A DNA stretch of 24,883 bases from a virus. The DNA is taken from the IMG/VR virus record IMGVR_UViG_3300047552_000304, positions 1 to 24,883 of that record; one strand, 5' to 3'. The notes beneath the pieces were generated by a model, which saw only the letters and a program-made list of their open reading frames with translations, was not told where the DNA came from and ran no database searches. Every line of letters begins with the position of its first letter. Positions within the stretch are counted from its first letter, which is position 1. A program made the position numbers and the translations under genes. Below are positions 5,587 through 13,170 of the stretch, one piece after another.

Positions 5587-7569
5587 ATGCCTAATCCTGT
5601 CAAATTAAATGCGTATTCAGTTCTGGAAGTCAAAACTATTGACGACCAGTCTGACGTTTACGTTATTCGGGGTATTGCTTCTACACCAACTCCCGACCGT
5701 GACCGTGACACAGTTAATCCAATGGGTGCTAAATTTAAAACACCCATGCCTTTATTGTGGCAACACTCACACTCAAAACCAATTGGTCGTGTAACTTTTG
5801 CTAAGCCTACTAAATCGGGCATTCCTTACATTGCGGAGATTCCAAAAGTTAAGGAAGCAGGCGTTTTAAAAGACCGAATTGATGAAGCAGTTCAATCTGT
5901 AAAATATAATCTCGTAACAGGCGTATCAATTGGATTTTCTCCGGTTGAAGGCAAAGTTCGTTATAATGACGAACGCAAAGGTTATGATTTTGATGAATGG
6001 GAGTGGCTTGAATTAAGTTTAGTTACTATTCCGGCAAATGCAGAAGCTACCATCGCAAGTATTAAATCATTAAGTAAAGAAGCTGATTCAGCCTCGTCTG
6101 GCAAAGAAGAAACTTTGGACCTTAGTGGTTATTTAGCAAAGCCTAGCGTTATAGGCAAATCCACCGTAGTTACATTAAAAAAGGAGTCGAAAATGAAAAA
6201 AACAACTGAAGAGTTGATTACCGACTTTAAGGCCAAACGCGAAGAACTTGCTAAACAAGTACAAGCAATGGTTGATAAGTCTACTGAATCAGGTGCATCT
6301 TTTGATGAAACCGAAAGCGAAGAATATGATTCAATGATTGGTGAAATTAAATCAATCGACACACACATTGCTCGTTTGGAACAAGTTAAAAGCTTGAAAT
6401 TGGAATCAGCAACACCTGTTAACGCAGATGATGTTGATACAACTCAAAAAGGTGCAAACGTAAGTCGTTCTGTTATCCAAGTGCATTCAAACTTGCCTAA
6501 AGGTACTGCATTTACACGTTTTGCAATGTGTATGGCTCAAGCTAAAGGCTCACGTTTTGAAGCTTTGGAGTTAGCAAAACGTTATGACCAAACTACACCA
6601 CAAGTTGGTCGTTTCTTGAAGGCCGCTACTCAAGCAGGCACAACTACTGATGCTGATTGGGCAAGTAAATTAGTTGATTACACAACAATGGTTGACGAGT
6701 TTATTGAATTGCTACGTCCAATGACAATCTTGGGTAAATTTGGCGCTAATGGTGTTCCAAATCTTCGCAATATTCCATTTAACGTGCGTATGCCATTACA
6801 ATCTGGTGGCGGTACATACAAATGGGTAGGTGAGGGTTCTCCAAAACCTGTAGGTGAAATGGTTATCGGTGAAGTATTGCTCCGCTGGGCAAAAGCTTCA
6901 GGTATCATTGTTATCAGTGATGAACTTGCTCGTCAATCAAGTCCTGCGGCTGAACAAATTGTTCGTCGTGAATTGTTATCAGGTATGTCAGCATTCTCAG
7001 ATAGCCAATTTATCGACCCAACAATTGCTGAAGTATCAAACGTATCACCTGCTTCAATCCTTAACGGGGTACTTGCAATCAACCCAAGTGGTAACGATGC
7101 AGACGCACTTCGCGCTGACATTGCTCGTTTGATGGATAAATTCTGGGCGGCTAATTTGACACCAACAAGTGGCGTTTGGATTATGTCTAACCGTCAGGCA
7201 ACTCGTATTAGCTTGATGCGTAACGGCTTAGGTCAAAAAGAGTATCCTGATATGACACCATTGGGCGGTACTTTGGAAGGCTTCCCTGTAATCGCTTCTG
7301 AGCATGTTCCTGATGCTTCAGGTGGCGGTATTATCGCCTTTGTGAATGCGGATGATGTATTCTACTCAGACGACGGTCCTGTAACAATTGATGTATCACG
7401 TGAAGCTTCATTGCAAATGAACGATGCTCCATCAACACCTGATGCCTCAACTGTTATGTTAAGCTTGTGGCAACACAACTTAATTGGTCTTCGTGCAGAA
7501 CGCTACATGAACTGGAAAAAACGTCGCTCTGCGGCCGCCCAGTGGATTGCTGGCGCAAACTACTCTTAA
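5587..7569 (+). CDS. Fused HK97-type prohead protease and major capsid protein
   Basis: One 660-residue frame carries both proteins that HK97 encodes separately. Residues 1-160 are a serine protease of the prohead protease type: DRDRDTVNP near 37-45, His60 in LLWQHSHSKPIGR, Ser114 in GVSIGFSP and Glu142 in LELSLVTIPAN. Residues about 203-275 are a highly charged coiled coil matching the scaffolding delta region. About 300-660 is the HK97-fold capsid (GGGTYKWVGEGSPKPVGE, then ISDELARQS, then FPVIASEHVP, ending near RAERYMNWKK). The protease would remove the scaffold after assembly and also separate the two halves. A strong internal start at 6193 can make capsid alone. The promoter candidate at 5526 and a downstream hairpin suit high expression. 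Confidence 0.93.
   Translation: MPNPVKLNAYSVLEVKTIDDQSDVYVIRGIASTPTPDRDRDTVNPMGAKFKTPMPLLWQHSHSKPIGRVTFAKPTKSGIPYIAEIPKVKEAGVLKDRIDEAVQSVKYNLVTGVSIGFSPVEGKVRYNDERKGYDFDEWEWLELSLVTIPANAEATIASIKSLSKEADSASSGKEETLDLSGYLAKPSVIGKSTVVTLKKESKMKKTTEELITDFKAKREELAKQVQAMVDKSTESGASFDETESEEYDSMIGEIKSIDTHIARLEQVKSLKLESATPVNADDVDTTQKGANVSRSVIQVHSNLPKGTAFTRFAMCMAQAKGSRFEALELAKRYDQTTPQVGRFLKAATQAGTTTDADWASKLVDYTTMVDEFIELLRPMTILGKFGANGVPNLRNIPFNVRMPLQSGGGTYKWVGEGSPKPVGEMVIGEVLLRWAKASGIIVISDELARQSSPAAEQIVRRELLSGMSAFSDSQFIDPTIAEVSNVSPASILNGVLAINPSGNDADALRADIARLMDKFWAANLTPTSGVWIMSNRQATRISLMRNGLGQKEYPDMTPLGGTLEGFPVIASEHVPDASGGGIIAFVNADDVFYSDDGPVTIDVSREASLQMNDAPSTPDASTVMLSLWQHNLIGLRAERYMNWKKRRSAAAQWIAGANYS
6181..6195 (+). 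promoter_or_regulatory. Internal ribosome-binding site and start for capsid alone
   Basis: Inside the protease-capsid frame, AAGGAG (6181-6186) is followed six bases later by an in-frame ATG (6193-6195) opening MKKTTEELITDF. This is a stronger Shine-Dalgarno than the one for the full frame. It sits exactly at the boundary between the protease and the coiled-coil scaffold domain. Confidence 0.75.
6193..7569 (+). CDS. Major capsid protein with scaffold domain, from internal start
   Basis: Translation from the internal ATG would give a 458-residue product: an N-terminal coiled-coil scaffold (about 70 residues, alternating charged and hydrophobic) followed by a complete HK97-fold capsid domain. 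HK97-like virions need hundreds of capsid subunits and far fewer proteases, so a separate capsid product from the strong internal site would solve the ratio problem that a pure fusion creates. Inference rests on the strength of the site and its position at the domain boundary; a protein product has not been shown. Compare the lambda C/Nu3 nested arrangement, where an internal start also makes the more abundant product. Confidence 0.7.
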   Translation: MKKTTEELITDFKAKREELAKQVQAMVDKSTESGASFDETESEEYDSMIGEIKSIDTHIARLEQVKSLKLESATPVNADDVDTTQKGANVSRSVIQVHSNLPKGTAFTRFAMCMAQAKGSRFEALELAKRYDQTTPQVGRFLKAATQAGTTTDADWASKLVDYTTMVDEFIELLRPMTILGKFGANGVPNLRNIPFNVRMPLQSGGGTYKWVGEGSPKPVGEMVIGEVLLRWAKASGIIVISDELARQSSPAAEQIVRRELLSGMSAFSDSQFIDPTIAEVSNVSPASILNGVLAINPSGNDADALRADIARLMDKFWAANLTPTSGVWIMSNRQATRISLMRNGLGQKEYPDMTPLGGTLEGFPVIASEHVPDASGGGIIAFVNADDVFYSDDGPVTIDVSREASLQMNDAPSTPDASTVMLSLWQHNLIGLRAERYMNWKKRRSAAAQWIAGANYS

Positions 7570-7586
7570 TTGAGTTTTTAAGCATA

Positions 7587-7620
7587 AACCTAAAGGGGGA
7601 AACTCCTTTAGGTTCTTATC
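7587..7620 (+). terminator. Strong hairpin after the capsid gene
   Basis: AACCTAAAGGGG (7587-7598) pairs with CTCCTTTAGGTT (7603-7614) across a GAAA tetraloop: 12 pairs including one G-T. The following TTATCTT is only a broken U tract. It could be a partially effective intrinsic terminator that tunes downstream expression, or a 3' hairpin that stabilises capsid mRNA. The next gene has no clear promoter of its own, so complete termination is unlikely. Confidence 0.7.
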
Positions 7621-7633
7621 TTAGGAGTATATC

Positions 7634-7975
7634 ATGTTCTTAGAAGTCACAGCTCTTAAACGTTTGTCATATGAAGGCCAACGTGAACCCGGCGACCGTT
7701 TTATCATGCGTCGTCAACATGCAAAAATTTTCAAAGCCAAAGGCCAAGTTGAGTTACATCCTGAAACATTAAGGGAAAACAGGACTTTGCCACCTTTAGC
7801 ATCAAAAGAAACTAAAGTTGTAGAAGCACCCGCTTTAGTGCAAAAAGTCGTCGAAGATGCAGTAGAAAATACGCCCGAAATTGTGGATAATGCTACTGAG
7901 TCAACTACTACAGCGACCGAAGAAACACCTGTTGTTAAGACCAGTAAAAAACGCAAAAGCAAATATGATGTATAA
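7634..7975 (+). CDS. Unknown small protein between capsid and portal (113 aa)
   Basis: A good ribosome site (TTAGGAG, 7621-7627) precedes the ATG at 7634. Residues 1-50 form a compact part (FLEVTALKRLSYEGQREPGDRF, split here by family position only) that looks beta-rich and contains the phrase EPGDRF. From about residue 55 the protein is rich in Glu, Thr, Val and Ala and then ends in a basic tail (KTSKKRKSKYDV), so the second half is probably disordered. Small proteins at this spot in related phages are usually head-associated, but I recognise no family. Confidence 0.75.
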   Translation: MFLEVTALKRLSYEGQREPGDRFIMRRQHAKIFKAKGQVELHPETLRENRTLPPLASKETKVVEAPALVQKVVEDAVENTPEIVDNATESTTTATEETPVVKTSKKRKSKYDV

Positions 7976-7992
7976 TCCTGTTAAGGGTCGCT

Positions 7993-9375
7993 ATGAAATT
8001 AATCCCAAGTTTTTTCGGTAAAGGGAAAGCGTTAGTAGAAAAAGCAGTAACAAATCCTTTACAGATACAAGACATATATGGTTATGTCCGTGAAATCTTT
8101 ACTGGTTCATGGCAACGTAATATTTCCAAGACCAAAGATACCCAATTAAGGTATTCTGCGGTCTTTTCTTGTATCAGCCTTATCGGTTCTGATATTGCAA
8201 AACTTTCTTTGATTGTTCTTACTCAATCAACTAAAGGTAATTGGACTTTGTCTAGAAACCTCCCTGCGTTGATGAAACGTCCAAACAAATATCAAACTTG
8301 GCAAAAGTTTGTAGAAGCTTGGATTCATTCTTTATTAACTGCTGGCAATGCTTACATTTATAAAATAATGGATAATGGTAGGCTTGTTGAGCTTCATGTT
8401 CTTAATCCACATAATTGCACTCCGGCTGTTACAGACGAGGGCGAGATTTATTATGCTTTACAGCGTAATGATTTGGCTAGGCAACTAGAATCAAATTATG
8501 TTCCTGCTAGTACAATCATTCACGATAGAATAAATTGTTTTTATCATCCTTTAGTGGGCTTATCACCTATCTTTGCTTGTGGTACTGCGGCTGACCAAGG
8601 TTTGTCTATTCAAGCAAACTCAACTGCTTTCTTTGATAACATGAGTAGACCTAGTGGTATTTTGTCAGCACCCGGTACAATTAAAAAAGATACAGCCGAA
8701 CGTTTAAAAGTAGCATTTGAAGAAAATTATTCACAAAACAATATTGGTAGAATTGCAGTATTGGGCGATGGTTTAGTGTATCATCAACTTGCTCTTAGCG
8801 CGGCTGATTCACAATTAATGGAACAATTAAAATGGACAGCTGAAACTGTTTGTTCATGTTTCCATGTTCCTATGTTTAAGATTAATGTAGGCAATCTACC
8901 TGCAAATGCTAACGCTGAAATGCTTAATCAGATTTATTATAGCGATTGCTTGCAATCATTAATAACATCTGTTGAAACAAACATAAATGAGTTAGGCCTT
9001 TTGCCCGTCAACCAAACTTTTAAATTTGATATCCGTGATTTAGTGCGTATGGATACATATCAAAAATATGAGTCTTTAGGCAAAGGTGTTAAGGATGGCT
9101 GGCTTAAACCAGATGAAGCTCGTGCTGAGGTTTATTTGGAATCAGTGCCAGGCGGTGATACACCCTATATGCAACAGCAAAATTATTCATTAAGAGCTTT
9201 AGCTTTACGGGATGAAACTAATCCGTTGTCAGTACAAAATACAAATCCACCCGCGGAGCCTACTACTCCTCAAGAGCCAAGTGCTCCTGTTCGGAATGAG
9301 TTAGCTCCAGAAGTGTTGTTTGTTAAAGAGTTAATGGAATTAGTGGAAACAGAAATTCAATTAGTTAGCGGATAA
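7993..9375 (+). CDS. Portal protein (HK97-like)
   Basis: Forms the dodecameric ring at one capsid vertex through which DNA enters and leaves. The 460-residue protein matches the HK97 portal family: SAVFSCISLIGSDIAKL near residue 55, GNAYIYKIMDNGRLVELHVL near 115-137, GLSPIFACGTAADQG then DNMSRPSGIL near 190-220, and the stem/clip part with QLKWTAETVCSCFHVP near 275-292. The C-terminal 60 residues are Pro/Thr-rich and then helical. It lies after the capsid gene rather than before the protease, a reversed order relative to HK97. Confidence 0.94.
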   Translation: MKLIPSFFGKGKALVEKAVTNPLQIQDIYGYVREIFTGSWQRNISKTKDTQLRYSAVFSCISLIGSDIAKLSLIVLTQSTKGNWTLSRNLPALMKRPNKYQTWQKFVEAWIHSLLTAGNAYIYKIMDNGRLVELHVLNPHNCTPAVTDEGEIYYALQRNDLARQLESNYVPASTIIHDRINCFYHPLVGLSPIFACGTAADQGLSIQANSTAFFDNMSRPSGILSAPGTIKKDTAERLKVAFEENYSQNNIGRIAVLGDGLVYHQLALSAADSQLMEQLKWTAETVCSCFHVPMFKINVGNLPANANAEMLNQIYYSDCLQSLITSVETNINELGLLPVNQTFKFDIRDLVRMDTYQKYESLGKGVKDGWLKPDEARAEVYLESVPGGDTPYMQQQNYSLRALALRDETNPLSVQNTNPPAEPTTPQEPSAPVRNELAPEVLFVKELMELVETEIQLVSG

Positions 9376-9390
9376 GCTTACGGGGAAATT

Positions 9391-10737
9391 ATGGACGTTA
9401 AATCTTTATTTGAGTCATTAAAAAAACTCATTGATGTAAAAATAGACACTTATTCAAAAAGTGTATCCCAAAGCTTGTCTGCTTTTGAAGAACGTGTTGG
9501 TTCTTTAGAAAAAGGCTTTGATAACATCACACTACAAAAAGGTGAAAAAGGCGATAAAGGGGATAAAGGTGAGGATGGTAAGTCCATAGAAATTGCAGAT
9601 GTAATGCCTTCAATAAAATCACTAATCGTTGCCGAGATTAATGATTTGCCTGTTCCAAAAGATGGAGTTGACGGTAAAGATGGTCGTGATGGTATTGACG
9701 GTAAAAATGCTGAAATTGATTATCCTGCACTAACACAAAGCCTTGTTGACGAATTAAAAGAGAGCAAGGGTTTTATTAGCTCTGTAACAAATCTTGTTCC
9801 CGTTGTAAATGGAGTTGACGGCAAAGATGGTAAAGACGTTGATATTGAATATGTAGACCAAAAATTACATTCTTTATTTACAGCACATGAAACTTCCTCA
9901 TTTGATTTAATTAAGTCTTTAGTTGAGTCACAAGTTAAAGAAATCCCTATTCCGAAAGACGGCAAGGATGGTTTAAATGGAAAAGATGGTGTTGATGGTA
10001 AAAATGCTTATGTTGATTATACCGCTATTGGTCAGACAATTGCGGAACAGATTAAAAACATTAAATTACCTGAAGCGAAAGAAATAAACATTGATGAAAT
10101 TGTAAATATAGTTCTTGAAAAAATGCCGTTTCCGAAAGACGGTAAAGACGGCAAAGATGGTTCCGACGGCAAAGCAGGCGAAAAAGGTAAAGACGGGGTT
10201 GACGGAAAAGATGCGTTAGAATTACATATATTAGAAAGTGTAGACTTGGACAAATCATATCCTCGTTCCACCTATGCAACAATTAAAGGTGGTTTATTCA
10301 AAGCATTTAGAGCAACTGACCCATTACAAGAGTTAGATGATTTTGAACGTAAAGGCTGGACTTGTATTGTTAAAGGTATTGACTCAATCACTGTTGACTT
10401 TAAAGACGATGAAAATAAACTGTACTTAAACATCGAAAATAGTTTAGGCACAGTTGTACAAAAAGAAGTAAAACTGCCTATCCCAAAATATAAAAACATT
10501 TGGGATAAAGATGCGACTTATGCAAAAGACCACATAGTTACTTCCAATGGTAGTATGTGGATAAGCAATACGGATAACAATACAGACCGACCTGGTTTAA
10601 GCGAAGCTTGGACTATGTGCGTTAAAAAGGGACGCGATGGTAAAGATGGTGCAAAAGGTAAAGACGGTTTAAACGGTAAAGACGGCAAAGACGGTCAAGA
10701 TTTAACCCAAATTAGTGAAAACGGAGCGAAATACTAA
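9391..10737 (+). CDS. Collagen-like repeat protein with carbohydrate-binding-like module
   Basis: A 448-residue protein with an N-terminal helical segment (1-48, likely trimeric coiled coil) and six blocks of Gly-X-Y triplets at about 51-62, 92-105, 141-149, 191-205, 251-273 and 414-436, mostly GKD, GVD and GEK. A unit of about 37 residues, starting [LI]P[VI]PKDG and ending in DY-x-A then a short helix, occurs at 86-122 and again at 185-222. Residues about 277-365 form a folded beta-rich domain, and 368-412 (YKNIWDKDATYAKDHIV, then W390 and W407) resemble the small CBM5/12-like chitin-binding fold. Located between portal and connector genes, it is likely a virion fibre or decoration protein binding host or environmental glycans; a tail role is also possible. 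Confidence 0.8.
   Translation: MDVKSLFESLKKLIDVKIDTYSKSVSQSLSAFEERVGSLEKGFDNITLQKGEKGDKGDKGEDGKSIEIADVMPSIKSLIVAEINDLPVPKDGVDGKDGRDGIDGKNAEIDYPALTQSLVDELKESKGFISSVTNLVPVVNGVDGKDGKDVDIEYVDQKLHSLFTAHETSSFDLIKSLVESQVKEIPIPKDGKDGLNGKDGVDGKNAYVDYTAIGQTIAEQIKNIKLPEAKEINIDEIVNIVLEKMPFPKDGKDGKDGSDGKAGEKGKDGVDGKDALELHILESVDLDKSYPRSTYATIKGGLFKAFRATDPLQELDDFERKGWTCIVKGIDSITVDFKDDENKLYLNIENSLGTVVQKEVKLPIPKYKNIWDKDATYAKDHIVTSNGSMWISNTDNNTDRPGLSEAWTMCVKKGRDGKDGAKGKDGLNGKDGKDGQDLTQISENGAKY
9541..10700 (+). repeat. Dispersed Gly-X-Y coding repeats
   Basis: Short units of the form GAyGGyAAAGAyGG recur in clusters at about 9541-9576, 9660-9707, 9810-9837, 9955-10006, 10135-10211 and 10634-10700 inside the collagen-like gene. 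They are in phase with the frame, so length variation by slippage would change triplet number without breaking the protein. Confidence 0.8.
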
Positions 10738-11342
10738 TGAATCCTGAAATCCTAGTAGACGTTGATGCTACAGACGAACCTATTACTTTAGCTGAAGCTT
10801 ATCATCAGTTGCGTATTGACAGTGATGCTGAGATTCCAAACGATTATGCAGGGGAAAGCCTTGTCCGTTTACAAATGAAGGGAGCCCGCGAGGTTTGTGA
10901 GCTGTATGCAGGGATTTCTTTCGGGTTTAAACGCTTAAAATATGTGCTTACATGTTTTCCCCGTGATAGATTTGGTAGATTATGCGCTCCAATTGAATTA
11001 CCTTTTGGACCTTTAGTAGAAGTTGTATCTTTTAAGTATGGCGAGGAACTGTTAACACCTGATTATTATGTAGTCAAAGAAAAAAATCTATTAGTTCCTC
11101 GATTAACATGGCCTTATGTTAATTATACCGAAGAACAACGTATTGAAATTATTTATGATGCAGGTTATGGCAATAATTCAAATACTAAAGTATGTCCAAG
11201 TTTAGCTAAAGTTGCAATGCTTTATGTTCTAGGTCATTTTGATGCTAACCGTGAAGATGTAACAGATAAACAAATGTACGAAATACCACAGGGTTCAAAA
11301 GATTTATTAGATAATCTTAGAGAACGCCACGGAGCTGTATAA
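10737..11342 (+). CDS. Head-tail connector protein (HK97 gp6-like)
   Basis: Adaptor that sits under the portal and starts the neck. The 201-residue protein opens with DEPITLAEAYHQLRID, the signature of the gp6-like/Phage_gp6 connector family, followed by helices with LVRLQMKGAREVCELYAG and a central beta insertion (PIELPFGPLVEVVSFKYG, then IEIIYDAGYG). It ends in the family's helical pair. It begins within the stop codon of the previous gene (TAATG) and ends the same way, so it is translationally coupled on both sides. Confidence 0.88.
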   Translation: MNPEILVDVDATDEPITLAEAYHQLRIDSDAEIPNDYAGESLVRLQMKGAREVCELYAGISFGFKRLKYVLTCFPRDRFGRLCAPIELPFGPLVEVVSFKYGEELLTPDYYVVKEKNLLVPRLTWPYVNYTEEQRIEIIYDAGYGNNSNTKVCPSLAKVAMLYVLGHFDANREDVTDKQMYEIPQGSKDLLDNLRERHGAV

Positions 11343-11680
11343 TGCGCCAAGGTGAATTAAGACAACGTATATCATTTCAACAAAAGATTGAAATAACGGA
11401 CAGTAATGGCTTTGTAAGTTCATCGTTTGAGGATTATCTTAATGCAAAAGAGTTTTGGGCTTCTGTTATGTATCCAAAAGGACGGGAAACAGTTGAAGAA
11501 CATTCTGTAAGAAATAGAGTTGATATAAAAGTAAAGATGCGTTATAACCCTAACATTGTGCCAACAATGAAGTTAGTTTACAAAAACGTAGAATATAATA
11601 TAGAAACTGTTTTACCTGATTCAAAAACAGGTAATTACTATATGATGATAAATGCTTACACAGGAGTTAACGAAGGATAA
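11342..11680 (+). CDS. Head closure / head-tail joining protein (HK97 gp7 or SPP1 gp16-like)
   Basis: A 112-residue protein with the typical opening GELRQRISFQQ, then EFWASVMYPKGRE, then VKMRYNPNIVPTMKLVYKN and a final strand pair. This is the small beta-barrel joining family (PF05521 type) that plugs the neck after packaging. It starts with a TAATG overlap and ends the same way. Length and gene order both fit. Confidence 0.88.
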   Translation: MRQGELRQRISFQQKIEITDSNGFVSSSFEDYLNAKEFWASVMYPKGRETVEEHSVRNRVDIKVKMRYNPNIVPTMKLVYKNVEYNIETVLPDSKTGNYYMMINAYTGVNEG

Positions 11681-12270
11681 TGCGCGATGATTTATTACTT
11701 AATCGATTTACTAATCAGACGATTGTGTGTGTTGCTTCGGGACCAAGCTTAACAAAAGAACAAATAGAATATGTAAATCTAAAGTCCAAAGTAACTTTTG
11801 TTTCAAATTCGTCTGCTTTTGATTTTCCAAATGCAACTGTTCTTTTTTCTTATGACCATAAATGGTATAACTACTATAATGACAAATTAAAACAGTTTTT
11901 TAAAGGTGCTAAATTTTGCAAAGACAAAATCACAGAAACTTCTGGATTTGCATTTAGCCTAGTTGACCAAGAATGGTTTAAAGCGTATGGTAATACAGGA
12001 GCAACGTTATTATCCTTAGCTTTACATGCAAATCCGAGTAAGGTTATATTAGTAGGTTATGATTTAAAGCAAACAGATAAAAGCCATTATCACGGAGACC
12101 ACCCTGAGCCTTTGGGTAATTGTAACAGAATAGAAATGTGGAAAGATGATTTTAAGGAACTATATAATGATTACAAAGCTCAGATTGATAAGATTGAAAT
12201 TTATAATTGTTCTTTGGATAGCAACCTTGATTTATTTCCAAGACAAGATTTAAAAAAGGTATTGTGGTGA
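11680..12270 (+). CDS. Rossmann-like protein (DUF115 / GT42-like) in the neck gene cluster
   Basis: This 196-residue protein is not a typical neck component. It shows TIVCVASGPSL (residues 14-24), a nucleotide-binding-like first strand and turn, then strands with VTFVSNSS and VLFSYDH, NTGATLLSLAL (105-115), and the strand KVILVGYDL (121-129) followed by HYHGDHP (136-142). This order resembles the DUF115/MptE-like and CMP-sialyltransferase (GT42) group, which bind sugar or pterin nucleotides. Similar proteins occur among the neck genes of some phages under uninformative names. I infer an enzyme fold, perhaps acting on a sugar of virion or host surface, but substrate and activity are unknown. 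It is coupled on both sides (TAATG at the start, GTGA at the end). Confidence 0.65.
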   Translation: MRDDLLLNRFTNQTIVCVASGPSLTKEQIEYVNLKSKVTFVSNSSAFDFPNATVLFSYDHKWYNYYNDKLKQFFKGAKFCKDKITETSGFAFSLVDQEWFKAYGNTGATLLSLALHANPSKVILVGYDLKQTDKSHYHGDHPEPLGNCNRIEMWKDDFKELYNDYKAQIDKIEIYNCSLDSNLDLFPRQDLKKVLW

Positions 12271-12806
12271 ATACAGCTTTAAACTTAAGAGGTATGCAAA
12301 TTAAATTCAGCGTCTTAGGCGTTGATGAGGTGCTTAGCGTCTTAATGAATCTGCCACCTGAAGTTGTAAGCAAAAGAGGTGGTCCAGTTAAAACGGCTGT
12401 ATTTAAGGCGGCTAGATATGTTCGGGATGAAGAACGTATTGCTTTACAACGCTCACTTGATGTAAGACGCGAAAAAGGTCTGTCAACGGGTCTGTTATTA
12501 GCAAACGTTGTTTCCCGTAGAAGTAAATATTTAGTGTCGGGTAAAGGTGAACGATACGTTGTTAAGATTTCTAGAAAAGCTTATCCTAGAAAGGATAACA
12601 CTTTAACCGGAAGTAAGCCTTCAACTTTAAAATCAGCCCATATCATGGAATATGGTTCTAAAAAACAAACCGCTACTCCGTTTATTATGCCTGCTTTTAA
12701 TCGAAGCAAAGAAGGCGCATTTAAAATAATGGTAGATGAATTAGATATAGGTATTGCAAAAGTAATTAAAAAACTAAGTCGAAAACCTAGAAAGAGAAGA
12801 GCATGA
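12267..12806 (+). CDS. HK97 gp10-like neck/tail completion protein
   Basis: A basic protein of about 179 residues placed between head closure and tail terminator, where gp10-like proteins lie. Features: LGVDEVLSVLMNLPPEV, then KTAVFKAARYVRDEERIAL (helix), a beta-rich centre, then AHIMEYGSKKQTATPFIMPAF, the family's characteristic HxxExG-TPFxxPA-type signature. I chose GTG at 12267, giving a GTGA overlap with the previous stop and a seven-base gap to AAGG (12256-12259). GTG 12264 is too close to it, and ATG 12294 has its only AAGAGG just two bases away. Confidence 0.85.
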   Translation: MNTALNLRGMQIKFSVLGVDEVLSVLMNLPPEVVSKRGGPVKTAVFKAARYVRDEERIALQRSLDVRREKGLSTGLLLANVVSRRSKYLVSGKGERYVVKISRKAYPRKDNTLTGSKPSTLKSAHIMEYGSKKQTATPFIMPAFNRSKEGAFKIMVDELDIGIAKVIKKLSRKPRKRRA

Positions 12807-13168
12807 TACCTCCAATTTATCAGCTTTTAAAAGCAAACGCTCCTGTAACTGCTATTGTTAATGCAAACAATATCTATTTTATTGAAGCACCCGAAAACAT
12901 TAATCCGACTACACCTTACATAGTGTGGACAGCACCTGATATTGAACCAGAAAACCAATTAAGTGATGTTCCTGATATTGATAAAGCAAGTATCCACATT
13001 AATTGCTATCATCCTGACCAAAAAGTATCAGTTGATTTAGCCAAAGCAATTCGTGATGCAATTGAACCTAGTGGTCATATGCTTAATGCTTTTTTGAATG
13101 AACGCGACGCTAAAACAAAAATGTATAATCATGTCTTAATTTTTGATTATTTTTTGCCTAGAAATTAA
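12803..13168 (+). CDS. Tail terminator / tail completion protein (DUF3168-like)
   Basis: The 121-residue protein matches the DUF3168 family that caps the tail tube and joins it to the head: IYQLLKANAPVTAIV at the start, PYIVWTAP in the middle, a strand around KASIHINCYH, helix VSVDLAKAIRDAIEP and a final strand pair. It begins in an ATGA overlap with the previous gene. It is the last gene before the 77-base gap carrying a promoter for the tail tube gene. Confidence 0.85.
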   Translation: MIPPIYQLLKANAPVTAIVNANNIYFIEAPENINPTTPYIVWTAPDIEPENQLSDVPDIDKASIHINCYHPDQKVSVDLAKAIRDAIEPSGHMLNAFLNERDAKTKMYNHVLIFDYFLPRN

Positions 13169-13170
13169 GC

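Noticed and set aside
9541-10700. Collagen-coding repeats as a CRISPR-like or satellite array
   Set aside because: Units are short, unevenly spaced, in coding phase and vary synonymously, so they are protein repeats.
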